The notes under the pieces are model-generated. The model was not told where the DNA came from, ran no database searches, and was given only the letters and a program-made list of their open reading frames with translations. Below, in pieces: positions 31,845 to 44,125 of a stretch of DNA of 64,000 nucleotides (positions are counted from its first letter, which is position 1; every line of letters starts with the position of its first letter). Source of the DNA: Heliocybe sulcata (Eukaryota > Basidiomycota > Agaricomycetes > Gloeophyllales > Gloeophyllaceae); the NCBI GenBank assembly GCA_004369045.1, contig ML213506.1, positions 1,548,732 to 1,612,731 of the forward strand, read 5' to 3'. The position numbers were made by a program, and so were the translations under genes.

Positions 31845-33743
31845 AATCGTTGGCTGCGAACAGAGAAGCGCCTTAATCCGTACCAGCGCTTTGCAGAGGG
31901 ATGGTTAGCAAATAGGAATAGTCTAGGGTAATTTCATAGGAACTCACAGCCGAGCGACGCTAACAGTGCCCTTGAGATTGCACGTGACGACTAGTCAGCG
32001 AGGCTCATCCGGACGGATCGGGCACGGATTATCTCCTCCCAGAGCAATCCAAGCAACTCCTGCCCAGGCCACACCAACTTCTCCGGCAATCGATGCCTAA
32101 CGTCGGCGACTACTGCCCACGATGCAGATTCGCAGATAGATCACACTCGATAACAACTGCGGCGAGAAGGTGATGTCATGAATACCAAGTTGATACAGGT
32201 AGGCCTTAGCACGGCATTGACAAGCCCGACCGGACGTAAAACCGCAATCATGCGCTGCATACCATAAGACCTAGTCGACTTTTGATGCAACGATGCGGCA
32301 TCCACCGGCAGCTTTTCCCATACTGGCGCCCTATCAACGACCAGGAGCAGGTCCAATATGCTTTCTATTGTACATTTCAATGTATATTCATCGGGGGCTG
32401 GTATGCACCCGCTCCCTCAGTTAGCCTCGTCGAAGGTTGGAACACCGAGGGGGAGCAAAAGACTGACCCTGTCTGCCCCTTCGGATTGCGGTGACAGTAG
32501 ACAAGCGGTTGCAATCGCTCTCAGAAGATAAGATCGTGGCATCCCGAGAGCATGTCCCCCTTGGATGCCACGGAGATGAATGAATCCTGGAGAACTTCGT
32601 GCGGGTTCACGCCCTCGACCTCGAATCGAGCAGGAATTATTTCGGGGCATCGGGCACGCGAATAACATGGTGTTGCAAATCCTCGAGTATAGCAAGCAAG
32701 GACACTGCCTTACCGAACGAACAACTTGCGGCTCTAAACGAAAGATGCAGATAAGCCGAACAGCCTCGAAATAAATCAGGAGGAGATATACGGGCTTGGC
32801 TGATTCTGATGAGTCCAACGTAGACGTATAGGCTCGGAACTTTGTCAAATTGTGGCGGCCAAGTGGGATCCGCAGCGCTGCGATATCTGCATAGCGAGTA
32901 AGGTTGACCGGCGTCTTGGAGACCCTGCACGACAACCGTTCCCTGCGTACTATTCCGCTGTTGAGGAGGGCGCGACGTCGTCCGAGGCCCGAGGGAGACG
33001 CGGCAGTTAACGTTAGCGAATTGCCTTTCGGGAGTCGGCTGCCTCGGGAGATGTCGCAGTAATCTCAGATGACCGGCAACGTACTGAGAATACTACGCTT
33101 TCCCATAGAGGACATGTGAGACTGATCAGATTTGCGGCGCATTGAAAGCCCAGGCACGCTGAACAATGCTGCTATTCTTGCAAAACAGAGGATATCGCTA
33201 GGGCAACCTTGCGAAGAGATTACGAGGTGCTGGGTCATCGGTCCACGATTTCCCTGTACTCTCCGAAGGATAGCGTGTAAACGCAGGCCTCAAGGCAACC
33301 ACCCGCATTGAATAAGAATACTTCCGCCACTGCTCTCGGCATCTATTCTGGAAATGAAACCATGAAGTTAGCAATGATCGGGACGAACTCTTCTAATGAA
33401 ACTGTAGCAAAGTATACGTACCTGACTCACCAAAGTCCTGCATCTGCACTTGAAACGCGGAGTGTAGCTCCCGCGATTCTAGTGGCACACGCGGCGGAAG
33501 GACATAGTGATCCGGATTGCGATCAAGTGATTCTGCACGCTACGCTTCTGCGCTTCTCAGTGCTGCACCGACCCACGCGAAAATCCGATTCATGTCCCTT
33601 CGGCTATGTAAAGGCAGTAGGAAAGGATAATTTGGGTTGCTGTACGTAGTCTGCAAGGAAGAACTGTGTGGTGACGGTGGGCTTTACGTCTACGGGTTGT
33701 GGTTCGAAACTTCGCGAGACGTTCGATTAGACCCAGCTGGTTC

Positions 33744-33760
33744 GGCTTCTTGAAGAAGCC
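33744..33760. repeat. palindrome containing a heat-shock-element-like core
   Basis: GGCTTCTTGAAGAAGCC is a perfect 8+1+8 inverted repeat and contains TTCnnGAA, the heat-shock factor core. GGCCGGCC follows directly. It lies about 620 bp upstream of the PH-domain gene. It could be a protein site, a hairpin or chance. Confidence 0.35.
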
Positions 33761-34379
33761 GGCCGGCCTGCAGGACCGGGCATGCTCACTCTGGCGACCT
33801 GCAGCTGGCTACTGGCAGGAAAGATGGTTGGGATTTCGTACCATTTCGCTGCAGAGGTGGACTTTGCCGAACGAGCTCTGTTGTGTTATTTTGTACCGCT
33901 ACAAGACGCACTACAAAAGTTCGTGGCTTGGATTTGTATGTTGCAACCAACTAGTCCTAGTATGCTGCAGAGAGTACTTAACAGAAAAGCAGTAAGCGTC
34001 AAACGTGGCTCCTTTGTCCTTTATGCTGATATCCACTGAGTAGACCTTTGCTAGAGAGACGGTCCCAAATCCAATCGCCCGGATCCCATGTACTTAGCGT
34101 CGTCACAGCTGCTTATGCCGGCGATGCATCGCTATTTCTCCGTGTTTGTGGTATGCCAACGTGACATTCGGTACTGCAACTAAGTGCTGGTCAACCTAGA
34201 CATATCTCTAGCAATGGTGTGGGACAGTGCGGGCAGCACTGCATCGTTCCCTCTTGGCCTCCCGACACTTCTCAGTCCAGATTCTAAGACTCAGACGTCA
34301 GCCGCCCTAGACGACCGCACGCCTTCCTCGTCGCTGCGCAGAATGCGTGCTCTCACCGGGCCTTGTCAGCTTTGCCAGG

Positions 34380-37300
34380 ATGGCTGATCCTGCGGAGACA
34401 CCTAGCATATACTCGCTCTATTGTCCTATCTCCAGGAACAACTCCTCGACGGAGGAATCGGATGGTTTGCTCACTCCATCCTCAGAAATTCCGTTACCGT
34501 CGGTTCTGGAGAGTCACTCCGAGGAAGCCAAGCCCACTGGTCTAGGAATACGGAACTTGTTGCCTACTGTCATGGAGGCACGCGAGGAACTGGGACCCAG
34601 CGGGACAGACGCGTCGGATTCCTTGCAGGATTGGCAGCGGCGACAAGAAGATGTGCTTACTCTACAGCCTCGGAAATCCACCAAAGAACTCGTCAGGAAG
34701 TTCGAGTCCGTGACTTCGGAGACAAGCACAGGTTCCAGCCGGAGCTGTCATCCAGCGCAAAATACTGTCTCCAGAAGGTCTACTCAAGAGAAGATCCTAC
34801 CGGGCCTGCCACCGCCCACTTTTCAGGGTAAAGGCGGAAAACCTCGCTCTCCTCTACGCCAGTCCTTCCGCAACCTGATCTCCGTCTTCAAAAAGAACAA
34901 GTCTCTCAGCAACGACAAAGTCGACCTTGGGGCGTCCCTTCTCCTCCAATATCCTGGCGTTCGTCAAGACAGCTCGTATTCTAGTGATTCAAGCAGGCGG
35001 GGCATGCCACATTCCACGACTATGGTCAAGCCAACTTCGTCCGGCCCCTCGAGGTTGATGACAGGCTCCGTTCTTTACCTGTCTCGCCCGTCTTCCGACT
35101 CCCGATCGACCCGTATTCTTGCCGTGTGGTCGTCATGCACGGCTACGCTCTTCCCCGCTTACATTCTCCTGACTTCATTCTCCACTCAGAACAACCCGCT
35201 GTCGCGGACGGTTTCCTTGGCCGGGTGCACAGATGTTCGCTCAATCAATATGAACGATCTCATGGAAGACGACAAGGCTATGCTACCGAGCTCAAGTGGA
35301 GGCGTAGGGGACGACAGGTCGAGAGAGCCCAGGGTTTTCGAGCTGCTTTTCGACAGTAGCCGCAAAGAAATTTTTGCTTCTTCGTCCGTCAAGGAGCGGG
35401 CTGCGTGGGTCAGCGCTATCTGGTACGTGAACAATCCATCAACAGTTTCGGGAATCCAATATCTGGCTAGGGACGCGATTCTGAACACTCAGGACCGGAA
35501 ATCAGGTCGTCTGGATACTTCGGATATCGGATCTCAAGCTCCTGGCTATTTTTCCTGCTATGCTAAAGAATCGCGCGCTGTTTCGTTACAACGGGCCCCC
35601 GAGAAGCAGTTGCCGCGCCCCTCGCGACTCCCGCAGCTTAACCGATCCCTCCCCCCTACACCTATCTGCTCACCTCCCATTAACCGGTCGAACAATCCTG
35701 GAAGCCCGAATACGGCGATCCAGCCCGCTCGGGCTCACCTAGCTCCTCCAGATCGCCCACGGCAGGCCAGTCCATCCATTCGCGCTCTAGACAAGCGCTC
35801 TATGGTTACCCAGCGACTTGCGCAGCTCGAGTTTGCCGACCCTGGATCAAGGACTCCGCCAATTCGTTCCCGATCCAATGCCAAGAAGGGAGCGGAGGCG
35901 CAAGGTGTCATTTGCACCCGACCAAGCCCGGAAAGCCGAAGTGCAGGGTCGATGGTGGGTATGGCACTGGCGAGCGGAATTCGTCGAGGATCCACGTCCT
36001 CGACGGATGCTGGACGTCGCTACTTACCTGCATCCTCCGCGGGGCAAGACCATGTCCTTGTGGCCCGAGTCAGGGATGCGGCGCTCCCTGAAGACATGAA
36101 GGAGAACTGGCCGGAAACCGTATCTCAATCATGCGAAGCAAATTGCCACAAATTCTCAGGGTCGATGAGCGAAGTCAAGGACCTGCTTCAAGCGATACTC
36201 CACGAGCTTCGCCAGGAACAAGACAGAGCTATCGTCCGGCCGGAGTCTTCGTTACACGACATGCGCTCTGCCATGAAGGAGTTTGCCGATCAATTCCAGA
36301 GGTGCTTTGAGAACGACGTGAAGCAAAATATGGACCGGCTGGCTATGGACTCATCCACGGTTGTGGACAGAGTCGATGGGCTTCAGACGAATGTCGAGAG
36401 CGGCTGGGCTCGAGTTCTCGAGCGCCTCGAGCAGATTCAGAGACAGGGCTTGGAGCAAAACGACTACCTGGAGAAAGAGATGCAGACGCGGGCTCAGGGC
36501 TCCAGTGTCGCCATTGCTAAACTCGCCGACAGAATTGATGACCTGATGCGTGACAATAGACGGACCGCACAGCGTCAAGAAGGTCAGACAGAGACGAGAG
36601 GCTCTGCCTTGTCTGACGCTTCCTCGGAGGGGATTGCGGAGGTAAGTTCAGCATTGTCTGAATGCATTGCGCCCACTAGGACTTAACCTTCCATAGTGTT
36701 TGAAACTACTGCGAGAGGGGAACGCTAACAGAGCCACCGATCTCGAAAACCAAGCGGACAGTGTCCGCTATCTTAACGAGCTGAACTCGGTAGGCAGAAC
36801 AGGTCATGGGCAGGCTATGTTCTTACCCGTTGTTCCAGTGGCTTGAGACGTTTGTGAATCATGGGGTCTCTCAGATCCAGACCGTCATGGAAGACGTGAA
36901 AGCATTGCGCTCCGACCTTAGCCACCCTGTCGATGGCGTGGCACGCCAAGGCCTTGGCAGAACAGAATCTATCGAAAGACTCATGAAAGAAAGCAAGTCT
37001 CAACAGATAGAGAACGCTCGTTTGCTCTCCTCACTACAAGCGGTTCTGAGAGACCTTCGTGAGGTAGCCTCTGCCACGAACCCATCTGGTGAGTTCCAGA
37101 TCTGTTTCGCTTGAGATGCATCCTACTCTTTGAACTGAGAACTCACTTGGTATTCAAGGTGTAGCGGCCCTGCTCGAACAACAGCGTGCTCAGCAGGAGC
37201 GTATGATTCAGACCTTGGCGGATGGTTCGATTTGTCCTTTCTCGCTCGATTCGCGGAAGTGCCTATTAACCCGGGTTCGTAGGGCTATCTCAAGATATAC

Positions 37301-37712
37301 GAGGGGAGCGGCTTAGATTCGTGGAAGCCATGAAGGAAGCCACCACCATCAATGTTCACTGTAAGGAATTGTCTGCCCTTTGGAGGAACGGCTGATTTAC
37401 AGTACATTAGCGCATATATCCCAATTTAGGAACGAATTGACGAAAGAAGTTCTCAGAATGTCACAGGCAGAGTCAGTCAGCCAATATCGAGCCAAACACG
37501 CATACGACGATCCTAGAAAGCCATCTATTCAGGTAGGAGGCAATGTCTCTCTGGCATGAAGTCGATGCTGATATAATAATGGATCCTAGTATGCAGCAAG
37601 ACTAAATCCCAGTCAGTCAGGCTTTATTCCGCCGCTGGGCTCCAGGTCTTCCTTGGGCCTGTCTGATGGTGGGCCTCGACCCAAGCCATCACATATTGCT
37701 AGACGGCTGTAA
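34380..37712 (+). CDS. PH-like domain and coiled-coil protein of unknown function
   Basis: The large first exon (34380-36641) begins MADPAETPSIYSLYCPISRN. It continues with a disordered Ser-rich part, a basic stretch (SFRNLISVFKKNKSLS), and a PH-like domain of about 120 residues: GSVLYLSRPS, TATLFPAYILLT, the SREPRVFELLFDS strand, and the closing helix SSVKERAAWVSAIWYV. Then comes a Pro/Ser/Arg-rich part with LPQLNRSLPPTPI, followed by long heptad-type helices (VDRVDGLQTNVESGWARVLE, RLEQIQRQGLEQNDYLEKE). Small downstream exons add CLKLLREGNANRATDLENQ, WLETFVNHGVSQIQTVMED, KPLARL-free coiled coil and AALLEQQRAQQERMIQTLA. The end is FIPPLGSRSSLGLSDGG to SHIARRL (TAA 37710-37712). The membrane- or septin-associated scaffold role suggested by PH plus coiled coil is inference. 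An in-frame Met at 34347 would add 11 residues. Confidence 0.7.
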
Positions 37713-37909
37713 GAGAGTAATAATACGTCCATTAAGATGTGCAGCTATATCCGTGTACCTCGGTCCCGCTGTAATTGATGATCTCGTAGACCCTCGCACG
37801 CCCTTCATCCGCAGACATTGCCGGTTGTCCCTGAACAAAAGGTATAGTGAATGCGGGTGATATTTAGCAGGACAGGTTACCCTCTAGTGGTTGTCAATAC
37901 CATTGGACA
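37713..37909. other. short convergent 3' region
   Basis: 197 bp between the stops of the PH-domain gene (+) and the dioxygenase gene (-). No coding signal. Confidence 0.5.
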
Positions 37910-40900
37910 TCAAGTCCCTTCCATGCCGATCATCCGTGCGGTCGCCGCTATTCGGAAGTCTACGGGCTGTACCTGATGTCTTCGCGGGTGGACTGAGCTT
38001 GAAAGGACTGCGAAAGTTACATCTGAGGCGCGGTCACTCACTCATAATACTGCTGGACTTCAAGTCCTTCCATAACTATAACGTCACCCTGGAAACCTAT
38101 CAGGAACAGTTTTCCCCTGGGACTGCTACACCTACATGGCGAAGAATGATTGATATGACCTCTTGCTTCCCTTGTTTAGGTCTGAACCGCATCAAAGCGG
38201 GGGATCCCAAAGAGAGGGACGCAACTATGGGACCCAGTCCTTCTTCATCGTCTCCATGGTACTAGGTAGTGATGAGCTTCAGCCGGGCATATAACGTAAT
38301 TTATCCGATAGATCGCTCACCGCCATTTGTTGGTCTTGCATGTAGGCAGCCGAGAGGATCTCGTTGAAGGTAAGTCTTCTATCCAGAACGTGAGAGGCAC
38401 GATCCTGGATCAGAGACAAGGCTTGCATAACAGCCGACGGCGCTTTGTCAAATGATATGGTCTCGTTCGTACCCCCCACATACTATAATATGCGAGATCG
38501 TTTTCAGCTAACACGTATGCAGCGACAGGTCATCGAAAGACTCGCATGATATGGGGCACCCGCTGAGGTATGGGTAAGCACTCAGGCAGAGTGTCCGAAC
38601 ACGGGCCACTCACCGTTATGGGAAAAGTACTGGGCGAGTAGATCGCCTCTACCTGATGATTCATATTAGCAAGTGTCACTGTCATCGTTACCAAGAAGAG
38701 CAATCACATTTATGCTAGGGAACATGGAATCAGTAGCTAGCTGGATGCCATCGTTTCGACTCACCATTCGAATGGGCCACCGGCGAAACGAGACCTGTCC
38801 TTCTGCCGCCTGTTCCTGATACAGTCTGAAGATGTCATCAGCCCTCTTATTCCGAAGAGGACCGCCCAAGACATGGTGGATACGTCCTCTGGTCCACAGT
38901 CAGTTGCAGAAAGAGAGCCAATCTTCGAGATCCATCTACCTTCCGCCAGGCAAGATGAAAGTCTGGAAGTGGCCATGCATTTTGTCTTCAACGTACTGGG
39001 CGAAACACGGTTTGATTATTCCTGAAAAGTTCGGTACAAACGACAGTCACAACCACGGCATCGCAAGACCCACCAGCACCAGGACGGACTTTGTGTTGGT
39101 CAAACCCAAGCTTCATACGTTTCCAGAGTTCATTTGGAAGTCGAATCCGGCCTTCCACACGATATCTATTCTGTTGTCAACGCATGGGTAAGATACGCAT
39201 AGAGAGAGGCTCGAGAGGCTCACTCCGCAACTGAAGCATTCCCAATATTCCCATTTGGCCCTGTCGCTAGTCAACGCCGCCGCCAGAGAGCCGAAAAGCC
39301 AACGTACCTGCATGACAACCTGCCGCACTTTGGACAGTGGAAACCTCTTGTAAATTCCTGACCTGTAGTGACGCCTTCTACACCAGGATTCCTGGGAAGC
39401 AGTGGCCTGATATCCATACAGTTTGCGATAGGCAAGTCAAGTAAAACGAGGAATGCCTTCTCATAATCTAGATCTTCCGGGGGAGTCTTGCCGTCTGCGA
39501 GGCACCAGAATTGAGGACAGTCTGGCGACAGACACGTCCACCCTTGGATATATATTAACGGGCTTGGTCTTCGACAGCATTGACATGACCGGATTGTAAT
39601 GCCAGCAGACCTAGGAACAACAAATTTGAGCATAAGCTACGTATGGCCAATCGTATGTCTCGTACTCATAATCGAACGGAGACACGTCGCCGTCGTTAAA
39701 CCTGCCCAATTTCACTGGAAGGGACCATCAGACGACAGAACACGAGATAGAAATGGTGACACATACTGCGGAAGGGAGGCAAATGGGGGATAAAGCTTTG
39801 GGGCAACAGCTTGTCCGTCCCAATATCGGGCCTAAGAGGGTCTCCGGAATTTGTATCCGGTCCAGTGTCTCCGATGCTAAGTCCACTGTGGCCAAATGAA
39901 TCGTGCTTAGGTGGGTTCTGGAGCCACCATGGTTCCCCTTGCTCGTCGCACCATTGAAAGGCAAACTTGTAGCGTATTACGGAGTCCATGGAAGCCTTTG
40001 GACTACTTCGTTCCGCTTCAACACAGCATAGGAGATACACGTTAGTACAGGAATCCATACTGGTTTCAGAAGGCAATTCACCCCAGACTTGAGTAATAAG
40101 ATAGTTCCCCAAAGCCACGTAGGTGTAATCCGGATTACTAGCCTTCAAGTCGTAAGGAAACAATTCGTATTTGTCGTCGATGAGCAGCACTATAGGGCGA
40201 TGTTGCTCGTAACTGGACAACAACGCACGTACTGACTTATCATCCGCTTGCTGATCTGCGGCCTGATAAGCCATGAGTTTGCCCTCTCGACTATGTATAG
40301 CTTCTGCTCTACCACCCCTGCATAATCGTAAGCATCTACTCAAGAAAAAGCAAGCGAGGCCCTCACCCATGGGATATTATCAACTTTCCCTCATGGTGGA
40401 ATAAGTCGCGGCTAAGTGGAGATGGTCATACTGAGAGAACGCATGCGGACAGATAAAGGTCTAACCTGGCCGAGAAAGCACTCAAGAGATAGCCATGCGC
40501 ACCGCCTCTGTTGTAGTAGACGCCACCCTGATAGCTTCGGAACCACTCAACCGATTCGCAAACCTCTTGTCGATGCTGTGCAATATCGTGAGTACAGTTC
40601 GAGTGCCTCAAGAATATAGACCCACCTTGGCCCACACCGGTGGTTTACAAGGCAAAGGAGGCCTAACACGTCTCACATGACATGGTTCCAGTAGAGGCGT
40701 TGAGGGGGCACCACTTGGTCCCAGCGTCTCTGTCATAGTCCGGCTACCGTCATACTGGGACGGTTTAAGGCCACGCATTGCTAAAGTAGGCGTGCTGTCA
40801 TCCCGTCGCAATGAGAGACTGCCATCCTTGGCAGAGGTGACGCGCGATGGTTTGGCCAAGGCTGCTGCTCGAGGATCAGTGATGGTTGAATGATGAGAAG

Positions 40901-42921
40901 GGCCCTCGCGATGCGGCGCAGTACCTATAATTCCCCTGGAGGGCGAGGATAGTGAGGCTTTCTTACGTGCACCCTTGGGTATTGCGGCATCACGACGCTT
41001 ATCTCTCGAGGACACCGTCGAGACAAGTCCTTTCGGACCCATCGCGCCGTCGGCCCAATCGCTACTGTTTGGTACCACCGCAGTCTTCATTTGACGGTGG
41101 TTCACCTTACTAACGGCGCCCACAGTGTCACCAATACCCGAGCCCGTGACTCTCTCCTTGTCATTTATGGTAGCCTCAGTTCCTTTGGGCTTGTACTTGT
41201 GGGCACGTTGCACAGAAGTAGACGCGTCGTAGGCTTTTTTCCCGTCATCCGCAGGCGGGGGAGGCATTGTAGGTGAAGGGGCAGTCAGAACCTTGGCTCC
41301 ATTAACGATGGGCCTATGATCTCTCTGCTTCATCTGCGCAAGCTGAGATCCTCGGTCCGAAGTACGGCGGACGTTCTGCCTGCCCCTGGCGGAATCTGTC
41401 TGCTCGTAAAGATCACCAGGGTGGGCTGGGTCGCCTTAAATAGAGGGGAACAGATTAGTTGTCACTTTTAGCTCGAATAGTAACGCTCTCACTTTGCGGC
41501 ACGGTCACAGTACGTCCAGCTGGTACCTCTCTCATAGCAGGCCCTGAGGTGCCCGCAGCTTGTGAACCGGATGCATGTCGACCAGCGTCACCATTCGCGG
41601 CCAAAAGACGCGGTAATCGACATTCCTGCGCCGACATTTTCTTCTCATAGACTTTGCGAGCTTTCTTCGCGGAAGCATCCTTGCTAACTCCGGTCTTCTT
41701 AACGAGCTTGACCGCGGTCCTTCGAGAAGCATGTCGTTTCTGCGATCCGGTAATTCTAGTAGCAGTAGGATTATCGGACGAAGGAAAAACTAGCGCGGTA
41801 CTGCTAGGTACCTCCACAGGAGGTCGGTTGACGCGCCGACGTGACTCTTTCTGGGGCATTTTTTTCTCCAGGTCTTCGTCACTTTCACCATGCGAACTGC
41901 GATGATCTGCTTGCGAAAGCCGTGGGCGCTTCCTTTTCTTGTTCCGGGGGCTCGACAGGAGAGTGGGAGAGGAAGCGACTTGTACATCTTCTAAGGATAA
42001 GCTTGTTTCACGCCGGCTGTATTCAAAGTCTTTACGAGCCATTTCTGCTATCATGACAGTATTTGTGGCTGCTCTTCTCGGCCGCGACCTTGCTGAAGGA
42101 CCTGATTCCAGTGCACGTGCTGCTTCGTCGTCAGACTCCTCGGAGGAAGTCAAGCTAGTGAGACTGGAGTCGTATTCGGCATCATGGTTTGATTCGCGTC
42201 CGTGAAGATTATCCGTGTCCGTTGAGTTAGAGGACGCTGGGGCTGACCGTGCGGGTCCCCCACCGGGCGGCAGATCAATGAGATGAGCCAGAGCATCTAC
42301 AGCAGTCCCTTGTGGGAGCTCTGCGGCGGCAGGTCTGCGGGCAGAGAACAACGATCCAGACTTCTGACCATCTAATTGTTTATCCCCTGGACAAGCCGCG
42401 CTGACGGACTTCGAGCGGCTCTTCTGGCGCTCATAGCCTCTACGCCGTTTAAGCAAGCCACTGCCAGAGCTGGTTTCCTGCTCTCCTCCGAGAGTACGGC
42501 AGGGCACACTCTCCGATACATTGTACCGGAATCCCCTCTGCCGCCGTGCACTTCTCACGGCCAAGTAGGCCTCATCACATTGGTTCAGATATATGAGCCA
42601 ATAGACCTTGGCAAACAAGCGGGAACCTTCGTCGAAGTCGACAGGAACGGCATCATGTCCATCACCGGGCAGATGTTGGAAGGCCAGCTTTATCCACGCG
42701 GAAACTGCGCCGGACTATGAGATAGCCCATGGATGATGAGCTTATGGTTACTCTCAATAGTGCTCAGATCTTACCGCATCCTTACATAGCTTCTTAGCTA
42801 GAGAACCCTCCCACTTATCCTGGTCGTGCCGCTGGCGGCAGACATAGCGAGTCTCAAACCATGACTTGAAGGGTTCATCTTGCAGTAAACTTGTGTCATT
42901 CCATGCTTCTGGTTTACGCAT
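37910..42921 (-). CDS. AlkB-like 2-oxoglutarate/Fe(II) dioxygenase with long disordered N-terminus and Cys-rich module
   Basis: A multi-exon gene. The 5' end reads MRKPEAWNDTSLLQDEPF (Met at 42919-42921) with SWFETRYVCRQRHDQDKW; an extra upstream exon is possible. The next exon (about 41455-42718) is SGAVSAWIKLAFQHL plus a basic, Ser-rich disordered region with Lys/Arg clusters. Downstream come EWFRSYQGGVYYNRGGAHGY (about 40500), HRPIVLLIDDKYELFPYDL, and a Cys-rich zinc-type module (IRSCQCCRRPSP, GWTCLSPDCPQFWCLAD, FHCPKCGRLSC, about 39300-39600). The dioxygenase core follows: YVEDKMHGHFQTFILPGG, GRIHHVLGGPLRNKRADDIF, QFNE-like RLTFNEILSAAYM, YHGDDEEGLGPIVASLSLGS (HxD iron site), GDVIVMEGLEVQQYYE and FRIAATAR (the RxxxTxR 2-oxoglutarate motif). 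Stop at 37910-37912. The substrate (DNA, RNA or protein methyl groups) cannot be told from sequence. Confidence 0.72.
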
Positions 42922-43188
42922 GCCCAGAGGGATGTCCGGTACGCAAGACAGCGCGGACAAGGGTAGAGTTATGGGAGACTAGCTGCTGTCGGTGGTGCGA
43001 ATGCATTCTGGTTTTAACGTAACGCGTGAAGGGGTGCATCTGATCCCGCCGTCAGGTTCGGCATATGCCGGTCAAACGCGCTGGACTTGCTCCTATGTGC
43101 AGATAGTGGTAGTCCCAGGCTACACGTAGCGTACGTCCGGGAGAAATGTGGAATATTCTAGTGCGGGTAGGTACAAGCGGGGAGTCGT

Positions 43189-43845
43189 TTACTTCGAGAG
43201 TGCGCTCTGGATCGCCTCATAGACCTCTGCTTCGATCCGTGCCTCAGCCTTGTCCTCCTCTGATCCGTTCCCAGCAATCACTCTCTGAGCCTCCTGCAGG
43301 TTTGCACGGACAGCCTAGGCGACGAGGAAGTTAATCCATTGCTGGGCGTAAGCACAGAGATGAGGACATACCTCGGCAGAGAAGTCCTCAATCGGAGCAG
43401 CCTCAACGACGTTGATCGTGAGCTTGTTGCTGGGATGAACGGTCGCGAAACCACCCGAGACTACGATACTTCCAATCAACCAACGAAGCAATGATAACTT
43501 ACAGGAGGCACACGTACCGAACCATTTCTTGGAAGAATTTCCAGAGTCAATGACCTCGACCAGACCGGGTCTTAACGGTTCGATGGTTGGGACGTGGTTT
43601 GCCAAGATACCCATGTCACCAGTTGCAGCAGCGATGTTGACCTGAACTACATCTGCTGAAGAGAAGAGAGACTAGCGAAGTAGTTCAGACACAATTGCTG
43701 GCGACCGGGAGGCGAAACATACCTCGTGTGGCAGCGCCAGGGATAATTTTATTTTGTCTGCGACCTCAGCATATCCTCTTCTTCCTGATGAAGCTGCTAA
43801 CGACGCGCGCCGGGCAGCGGACGAGAGGAGACGCAGACTCGACAT
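43189..43845 (-). CDS. ATP16: mitochondrial F1 ATP synthase subunit delta (bacterial epsilon homologue)
   Basis: Part of the central stalk coupling rotor and F1. The start MSSLRLLSSAARRASLAASS (ATG 43843-43845) is a mitochondrial presequence, with RRGYAEVADKIKLSLALPHE after it. Next exons read VNIAAATGDMGILANHVPT and IEPLRPGLVEVID, then SGGFATVHPSNKLTINVVEA with APIEDF. The last exon gives AVRANLQEAQRVIAGNGSEE, then IEAEVYEAIQSALSK and TAA (43189-43191). These blocks and the length are those of the delta subunit. Confidence 0.92.
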
Positions 43846-44125
43846 TGTTGGCAAACTAAAGAACGCGGACACCGACCAGGGCCACCGGCGTGGGATATTG
43901 CCATCGTCCCGCCGGCCTCTTCCGATCTTCGTAGTCCACAACTTCCGACGTAGGTTATTTCGCCTTTCCACGTATATGGAACATCACTCACTCAGATTCC
44001 ATATTCAAGCGCTGTATATGATGCACCCTCGTGGTCCCCTATATATAAGAATACATATGAAGCTATTGCTACAAAGTAGCTTGGACAATCAACGTAACCG
44101 CGCTACATGTCTATAATATACTCTC
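43846..44125. promoter_or_regulatory. ATP16 promoter region and GCL 3' end
   Basis: 280 bp between two minus-strand genes. A TATATATA run (about 44040-44047) lies roughly 195 bp upstream of the ATP16 ATG. It could be a TATA box with a long leader, or merely an AT run of the upstream gene's 3' UTR. Confidence 0.35.

Larger units (their letters stand above)
30121..34379. other. gene-poor region of 4.3 kb
   Basis: The longest stretch here without a confident gene. Many short open frames occur on both strands (for example 30236-30547 minus, 32417-32935 minus, 33308-33649 plus, 33699-33995 plus), but they show no domains. Frames in the same place compete without clear winners. The sequence looks unique rather than repeated, and no transposon ends or target-site duplications were seen. 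One possible two-exon gene (31283-31844) and a palindrome (33744-33760) are listed separately. Confidence 0.5.

Noticed and set aside
32417-32935. 172-codon minus-strand frame
   Set aside because: No domain, start context or splice-consistent neighbour; an overlapping frame in another phase is just as plausible.
33660-33725. Possible tRNA because of GGTTCGAAAC, a T-loop-like string
   Set aside because: No matching T-stem, anticodon stem or acceptor stem could be paired around it.
37903-38076. Short similar strings (GGACxTCAAGTCC) suggesting a repeat or element end
   Set aside because: Both lie in exons of the dioxygenase gene and encode its MEGT end and its MEGLEVQ block; the likeness is short and probably chance.
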